DNA of 64,000 bases from positions 22,134,001 to 22,198,000 of the forward strand of contig OZ231127.1 of the NCBI GenBank assembly GCA_965153355.1, written 5' to 3'. Shown piece by piece: positions 58,097 to 64,000 of the stretch. The notes under the pieces are model-generated. The model did not search any database, was not told the origin of the DNA, and was given only the letters and a program-made list of their open reading frames with translations. A program made the translations under genes and the position numbers. Source of the stretch: Flaccisagitta enflata. Taxonomy: Eukaryota; Chaetognatha; Sagittoidea; Aphragmophora. The first letter of the stretch is position 1. Each line of letters starts with the position of its first letter.

Positions 58097-58165
58097 ACGA
58101 GAGACCAATAAAGAAATAAAGAAAGAAAAAGACACCAAGAAAGAAAGAAAAACAGACTGAGAAAG
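57741..58165. repeat. (GAAA)n upstream of kinesin exon A
   Basis: About 90 imperfect GAAA units in several runs. On the transcribed strand it is TTTC-rich, ending about 80 nt before the exon A acceptor. Confidence 0.93.
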
Positions 58166-58207
58166 AAAGAAAATAAAAAAAGCTTGTAAATTATCTACCC
58201 AGACACG

Positions 58208-58995
58208 GAGGTGACCGCGACATTTCGATGATTTTCAAAAATCATCGAACTTCGATGATTCTTAAAAATCATCGAGTTTCGATGATTTTTGAGAATCATC
58301 GAGTTTCGATGATTTTTCCTTACAGGATCCATAGCAAAAAATCATCGAAACTCGATGATTCTCAAAAATCATCGAACTTCGATGATTTTTTTCTAAGGAT
58401 ACTTTCTGAGGAAAAATCATCGAAAGTCGATGATTTTCAAAAATCATCGAAACTCGATGATTCTCAAAAATCATCGAACTTCGATGATTTTTGCTAAGGA
58501 TACTTTCTAAGGAAAAATCATCGAAAGTCGATGATTTTCAAAAATCATCGAAACTCGATGATTCTCAAAAATCATTGAAACTTGATGATTCTCAAAAATC
58601 ATCGAACTTCAATGATTTTTGCTAAGGGTGCTTTCTGAGGAAAAATCATCGAAAGTCGATGATATTCAAAAATCATCGAAACTCGATGATTCTCAAAAAT
58701 CATCGAACTTCGATGATTTTTGCTAAGGATACTTTCTAAGGAAAAATCATCGAAAGTCGATGATTTTCAAAAATCATCGAAACTCGATGATATTTAAAAA
58801 TCATCGAAACTCGATGATATTTAAAAATCATCGAAACTCGATGATATTTAAAAATCATCGAAACTCGATGATTCTCAAAGATCATCGAACTTCGATGATT
58901 TTTTGCTATGAATCCTTCCTGAGGAAAAATCATTGATAGTCAATGATTCAAACATTACTGAATCATTTTTCTTATAAGGATCCATACAAATAAAT
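58208..58995. repeat. palindromic satellite, core ATCATCGA..TCGATGAT
   Basis: Tandem units of about 27 bp, each an inverted repeat (ATCATCGAACTTCGATGAT, ATCATCGAAACTCGATGAT or ATCATCGAAAGTCGATGAT) joined by TTTTCAAAA or TTCTCAAAA. The three core variants recur in a fixed order within blocks of about 100-130 bp that begin GGATACTTTCTGAGGAAAA, so there is a higher-order repeat. No unique spacers. Confidence 0.9.
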
Positions 58996-60650
58996 GATCA
59001 AACTTCGATGATTTTTTGCTATGGAGCCTCGAAGTCTAAAATCATCGAACTTCGATGATAATTCCTTAGAAAACCTTTTTAGCCACTTAATTGGCTGCTG
59101 GGCTGCTGGGCTGCTGATCTGCTGCTCTGCCACACTGCTTGGTCAAGACCACCTCTGCAGATACACTGCTATAGTGAAGTATATACTGCTGCATGAGTCT
59201 CCATTGCAAACTAATATAATAATATATTTAGGGAAGGTTGGGGCTATAAGGCAGGGGTTTAAAAAGGGGATTTAGCAGCAGAGCAGTACTTTGCAGTAAA
59301 AACCACAGCAGCCGCTTCAGCACATATCTATCAAAAATCATCGAACTTCGATGATTTTCAAAAATCATCGAACTTCGATGATTTTCAAAATCATCGAACT
59401 TCGATGATTTTCAAAAATCATCGAACTGATGATTTTCAAAAATCATCGAACTCGATTTTCAAAATCATCGAACTTCGATGATTTTCAAAAATCATCGAAC
59501 TTCGATGATTTTCAAAAATCATCGAACTTCGATGATTTTCAAAAATCATCGAACTTCGATGATTTTCAAAAATCATCGAACTTCGATGATTTTGAAAATC
59601 ATCAAACTTCGATGATTTTTTCTTATGAATCCTTCCTGACGAAAAATCATTGATAGTTGATGATTCTCAAAAATTACTGGAGTTCAATGATTTTTCCTAA
59701 GAGGATCCATAGAAATAAATGATCGATGATTTTTTTCTATGGAGCCTCGATGTCTAAAATCATCGAACTTTGATGATAATTCCTTAGAAAACCTTTTTAG
59801 CCACTTAATTGGCTGCTGGGCTGCTGGGCTGCTGATCTGCTGCTCTGCCACACTGCTTGGTCCAGACCACCTCTGCAGATACACTGCTATAGTGAAGTAT
59901 ATACTGCTGCATGAGTCTCCATTGCAAACTAATATAATAATATATTTAGGGAAGGTGGGGGCTATAAGGCAGGGGTTTAAAAAGGGGATTTAGCAGCAGA
60001 GCAGTACTTTGCAGTAAAAACCACAGCAGCCGCTTCAGCACATATCTATCAAAAATCATCGAACTTCGATGATTTTCAAAAATCATCGAAGTTCAATGAT
60101 TTTCAAAAATCATCGAACTTCGATGATTTACAAAAATCATCGAAGTTCGATAATTTTTGAAAATCATCGAACTTCGATGATTTTTGAAAATCATCGAACT
60201 TCGATGATTTTTTCCTATGAATCCTTCCTGAGGAAAAATCATTGATAGTTGATGATTCTCAAACATTACTGGAGTTCAATGATTTTTCCTAAGAGGATCC
60301 ATAGAAATAAATGATCAAACTTCGATGATTTTTTGCTATAGAGCCTCGAAGTCCAAAATCATCGAACTTCGATGATAATTCCTAAGAAAACCTTTTTAGT
60401 CACTTAATTGGCTGCTGGGCTGCTGGGCTGCTGATTTGCTGCTCTGCCACACTGCTTGGTCCAGACCACCTCTGCAGATACACTGCTATAGTGAAGTATG
60501 TACTGCTGCATGAGTCTCTTTTGCAAACTAATATAATAATATATTTAGGGAAGGTTGGGGCTATAAGGCAGGGGTTTAAAAAGGGGATTTAGCAGCAGAG
60601 CAGTATTTGGCAGTAGAAAACACAGCTTCAGCGCAGATTTTGCAAAAATC
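58995..60650. repeat. higher-order repeat: three copies of a CTG-rich block between palindromic satellite tracts
   Basis: Blocks starting ATGGAGCCTCGAAGTCTAAA at 59021, 59739 and 60338 each run about 320 bp through TTGGCTGCTGGGCTGCTGGG, CTGCTCTGCCACACTGCTTG, AGTGAAGTATATACTGCTGC and GCAGCAGAGCAGTACTTTG. The first two are nearly identical; the third is more diverged. Spacings of 718 and 599 bp differ because the palindromic tract between them varies in copy number. Confidence 0.9.
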
Positions 60651-60770
60651 ATCGAAGTTCGATGATTTTCAAAAATCATCGAAGTTCGATGATTTTCAAA
60701 AATCATCAAAGTTCGATGATTTTCAAAAATCATCAAGTTGTGAGTATTCTCAAAAATAATGGAACTTTGT
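60650..60770. repeat. end of the palindromic satellite
   Basis: A few AAATCATCGAAGTTCGATGA units with increasing mutations (ATCAAAGTTCG, ATCAAGTTGTGAG), then a transition to the next satellite. Decay at the array edge is typical. Confidence 0.8.
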
Positions 60771-60774
60771 CATT

Positions 60775-61075
60775 TGTCCCAGGGAAAATCCATGATGGTT
60801 GATCTAGAGAGAATCCTGGACACTTATTCCAGAGACAATTCATGACACTTGATTATAGACAATCATTTTTGTCCCAGGGACAATAACACTTGTACCAGGG
60901 ACAATCCATGAACCTTGTTTCAGGGACAACCATGACACTCCAGGGACAATATATGACACTTGTCCAAAGTACAATCCATGACATTTCTACTAGGGACAAT
61001 CCATGTTGCGTGTACCAGGGACAATCTGCTTGTTGCATGTCCGTGGGGACAAACCATAAATCACTTTTGTCCACA
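60775..61075. repeat. degenerate satellite, unit about 29 bp (GGGACAATCCATGACACTTG)
   Basis: About ten irregular units with CCAGGGACAA and CATGACACTTG cores. It changes gradually into the next family. Confidence 0.75.
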
Positions 61076-61114
61076 TATGACAACAATTTGATGGAGCATT
61101 ACCTCTGATAGGAT

Positions 61115-62765
61115 CTCGGCTATTTGAGCGGACAACCTCAATGCTTGACTGAGGGGGACAACCCCCAACACTCGACTTGAGGCTGACAACCTCGACACTT
61201 GACTGAAGCAGACAACCTTGAACCTTTGACTGAAGTGGGCAGCCTTGGGCATGGCTGGAGCAGGACAACTGGAGCAGGACAACTGGAGGAAGAGAACCCG
61301 AACTCTTTTATAGCAGACAACCTTGACACTTGACTAAAGTGGACAACCTAGACAAGTGAGTGTGTGAGTGGGTACCCAATTTTATCCTTCCATCAGTTTG
61401 TGCTCCACTCAATTGGCAACAATCTTGAGAAAGGTGACAACCTTGACACTCAATTGAAAAAGGTGACAACCTTGACACTCAATTGAAAAAGGCGACAACC
61501 TGGACACTTGAGGAAGGCGACAACCTGGACACTTGAGGAAGGCGACAACCTGGACACTCAATTGAGGAAGGCGACAGCCTGGACATTCAATTGATGAAAG
61601 CGACAGCCTTGACACTCAATTGAGGAAGGCGACAGCCTTGACACTCAATTGAGGAAGGCGACAACCTTGACACTAATTGAGAAGAAGCCTTGACATCCAA
61701 TTGAGGAAGCTGCGACAGCCTGACACTCAATTGAAGGCGACAGCCTTGACACTCAATTGAGGACAGAGCCTTTGACATCAATGAGAAGGATAGCCTGACA
61801 CTCAATTGAGGAAGGCGACAGCCTTGACACTCAATTGAGGAAGGCGACAGCTTTGACACTCAATTGAGGAAGGCGACAGCTTTGACACTCAATTGAGGAA
61901 GGCGACAGCCTTGACACTCAATTGAGGAAGGCGACAACCTTCACACTCATTTGAGGCAGCGGACAACCTTCACACTCATTTGAGGAAGCGGACAACCTTC
62001 ACACTCATTTGAGGAAGCGGACAACCTTCATGCACATTTGAGGAAGCGGACAACCTTCATGCTCATTTGAGGAAGCGGACAACCTTCACACTCATTTGAG
62101 GAAGTGGACAACCTTCACACTCATTTGAGGAAGCGGACAACCTTCACACTCATTTGAGGAAGCGGACAACCTTCACACTCATTTGAGGAAGCGGACAACC
62201 TTCACACTCATTTGAGGAAGCGGACAACCTTCACACTCATTTGAGGAAGCGGACAACCTTCACACTCATTTGAGGAAGCGGACAACCTTCACACTCATTT
62301 GAGGAAGCGGACAACCTTGACACTCATTTGAGGAAGCGGACAACCTTGACACTCATTTGAGGAAGCGGACAACCTTGACACTCATTTGAGGAGGCGGACA
62401 ACCTTGACACTCATTTGAGGAGGCGGACAACCTTGACACTCATCTCAGGAAGCGGACAACCTTGACACTCATCTCAGGAAGCGGACAACCTTGACTCTCA
62501 TCTCAGGAAGCGGACAACCTTGACTCTCATCTCAGGAAGCGGACAACCTTGACTCTCATCTCAGGAAGCGGACAACCTTGACTCTCATCTCAGGAAGCGG
62601 ACAACCTTGACCCTCATTTGAGGAAGCGGACAACCTAGACACTCATTTAAGGGAGCGGACAACCTTGACACTGAATTGAGGAAGCAGATAACCTTGACAC
62701 TTATTTGGGGAAGCAGATGACCTTGACACTTGTTTGAGGAAGCGGACGACCTTGGCACTTGACAA
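61115..62765. repeat. satellite, unit 29 bp (GCGGACAACCTT / CACTCATTTGAGGA)
   Basis: About 55 head-to-tail copies. The left third has AATTGAGGAAGGCGACAGCC variants, the middle TTCACACTCATTTGAGGAAG, the right TTGACTCTCATCTCAGGAAG. Variants are strongly clustered. Open frames here shift every unit (29 is not a multiple of 3) and are not genes. Confidence 0.92.
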
Positions 62766-62939
62766 CATTGAAAATTGATTGAAGGAGTGAACAATCACAA
62801 CACTCCAGTGAGGAAGTGGACAATCTGAACAGATTAAGAAAGCAGTTGCAGACTGCGTCAACATGATGGATGGAGACTTGGTTATGGTAGTTGGCACATT
62901 GCCATTGATGAGAGTTGAGACATTGCCAAGAGTTGACAA

Positions 62940-63530
62940 GGTTTGGGAACATTATCATCAATGCGAGTTAGGGACATCGTCATCATTGAGAGGGACATCG
63001 TAATTGATGAGTTAGGGACATCGTCATCAATGAGACTTAAGGACATCGTCATTGATGAGAGTTAGGAACATCAGCATCGATGAGAGTTAGGAACATCAGC
63101 ATTGATGAGAGTTAGGGACATCAGCATCGTTAAGAGTTAGGGACATCAGCATCGATGAGAGTTAGGGACATCAGCATCGATGAAAGTTAGGGACATCAGC
63201 ATCGATGAGAGTTAGGGACATTGTCATCTATGAGAGTTAGAGACATTGTCATCAATGAGAGTTAGAGACATTGTCATTGATGAGAGTTAGGGATATTGTC
63301 ATTGGTGAGAGATAAGGACATTGTCATCAATGAGAGATAGGGACACTAAAATTGATGAGAGTTAGGGACATTGTAATCAATGAGAGTTAGGGACATTGTA
63401 ATCAATGAGAGTTAGGGACATTGTCATCTACAAGAGTTGGGGATATTGCCATTGATGAAAGTTGGAGACATTTCTGTTAATAAGAAATGGGGATATTTCT
63501 GTTAATGAGAGTTGGGACATTGTAGATCAT
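62940..63530. repeat. satellite, unit about 25 bp (GAGAGTTAGGGACATCAGCA)
   Basis: About 24 copies of TGATGAGAGTTAGGGACAT with ATCAGCATCGA or ATTGTCATCAA endings in separate blocks. Confidence 0.9.
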
Positions 63531-63690
63531 CTACTACATCTGCTCAACATTGTTATCTTTACAGCCAAACTGCCGATTATTTCTTTTAGGGCCACCCTGC
63601 TCCCTCTTTCTCAATCAGAACAAATTCACGGGTTAAGCTCAGAAACAAACTTTATAACTTAAAGACGTACTTCCAGGTTGGGGATTTCGT
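63530..63690. other. unique interruption between satellite tracts
   Basis: About 160 bp without tandem structure (TCATCTACTACATCTGCTC onward). I looked for a kinesin exon on the minus strand here and saw no P-loop or other motor motif. Confidence 0.6.
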
Positions 63691-64000
63691 CACTTGAACC
63701 AGGTTGGGACATTGTCATTGATGAGAGTTGGGAGATTGTCATAAATGAAAGGTGGGACACAATCGTTGAGTTGGGACATTGTTGGTGAGAGCTGGGACAT
63801 TATCGTAAATGAGAGTTGGGAAATTGTCATGGAAGAGAGCTAGGACACTGTCATTGATAAGTGTTAAGACATCATCATAGGTAAGAGTTGGGGCATCATC
63901 GTTGATGAGAGTTGGGACATAGTTGGTGAGAGTTAGAAGAGGATGACATGGAAATTGACGATGAGAGTGAGAAGAGAGGATGACATGGACATTGACCAGA
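63690..64000. repeat. satellite, unit about 25 bp (GAGAGTTGGGACATTGTCAT), continues past window
   Basis: Related to the preceding 25-bp family, with GTTGGGACATT in place of GTTAGGGACAT and more irregular spacing. It becomes GAGGATGACATGGACATTGA at the window edge. Confidence 0.85.

Noticed and set aside
58208-60770. CRISPR-like array of palindromic repeats
   Set aside because: Spacers are constant (TTTTCAAAA), there are no cas genes and the context is a eukaryotic intron; it is a satellite.
61115-62765. Cys/Arg/Leu-rich frames on the minus strand of the 29-bp satellite
   Set aside because: The period is not a multiple of three, so frames change at every unit and break often; variation is satellite-like.
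63530-63690. Upstream kinesin exon in the gap between satellites
   Set aside because: No P-loop, no motor motifs and no clear acceptor-donor pair with the needed phase on the minus strand.

Overview
Kind of organism. This is eukaryotic nuclear DNA that is gene-poor and very rich in repeats. A multi-exon gene with GT-AG introns encodes a kinesin whose motor most resembles animal KIF18-type kinesin-8. A long non-LTR retrotransposon carries an SGNH-hydrolase ORF1 and an AP-endonuclease/RT ORF2. Together these point to a metazoan or close holozoan; the species cannot be named from this window. I saw no bacterial genes, rRNA, convincing tRNA or CRISPR.

Layout. 0-6 kb: (GA)n and (GAAA)n blocks in unique AT-rich DNA, plus a foldback near 3.4-4.2 kb. 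6.2-8.8 kb: a chain of hairpin-ended repeats ('HP repeats'), the first swollen to 1.7 kb by internal minisatellites. 9-26 kb: microsatellites, an inverted-end element wrapped round a minisatellite (10115-10570), foldbacks at 18.0, 23.4 and 25.5 kb, and scattered HP copies. 27-38 kb: a complex palindromic region. An outer 0.74-kb sequence is present once in each orientation (26985-27720 and 37468-38224). Between the copies lie the retrotransposon (about 27.95-34.4 kb, minus strand) and a decayed palindrome (34475-37452) whose right arm took a 648-bp foldback insertion. 38-50 kb: CT-rich satellite, including a 2.6-kb array with an 18-bp unit, more HP copies, small MITEs, and a second minisatellite-bearing inverted-end element. 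51.9-57.7 kb: eight kinesin exons on the minus strand. 57.7-64 kb: tetranucleotide repeat, then a palindromic satellite and three further satellite families. Since exon order requires the missing motor N-terminus to lie upstream, all of this is probably one intron of at least 6.3 kb.

How the parts relate. The kinesin is the only host gene I can defend. The retrotransposon's ORF1, linker, ORF2 and C-terminal zinc knuckle all lie in one reading frame, broken by one TAG and one TGA; the TGA sits in a pentanucleotide expansion. The commonest interspersed family is the HP repeat, with about 25 full, partial or degenerate copies. It has an AACAAG end, an inner copy of a stem sequence, often tandem repeats, then a palindrome of about 18 bp and CTAAAAA. 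The palindrome differs between copies but stays self-complementary, and the inner motif changes with it. This layout resembles non-autonomous Helentron/HINE (DINE-1-like) elements, but no transposase or Rep/helicase is present. I regard it as the best candidate here for something undescribed.
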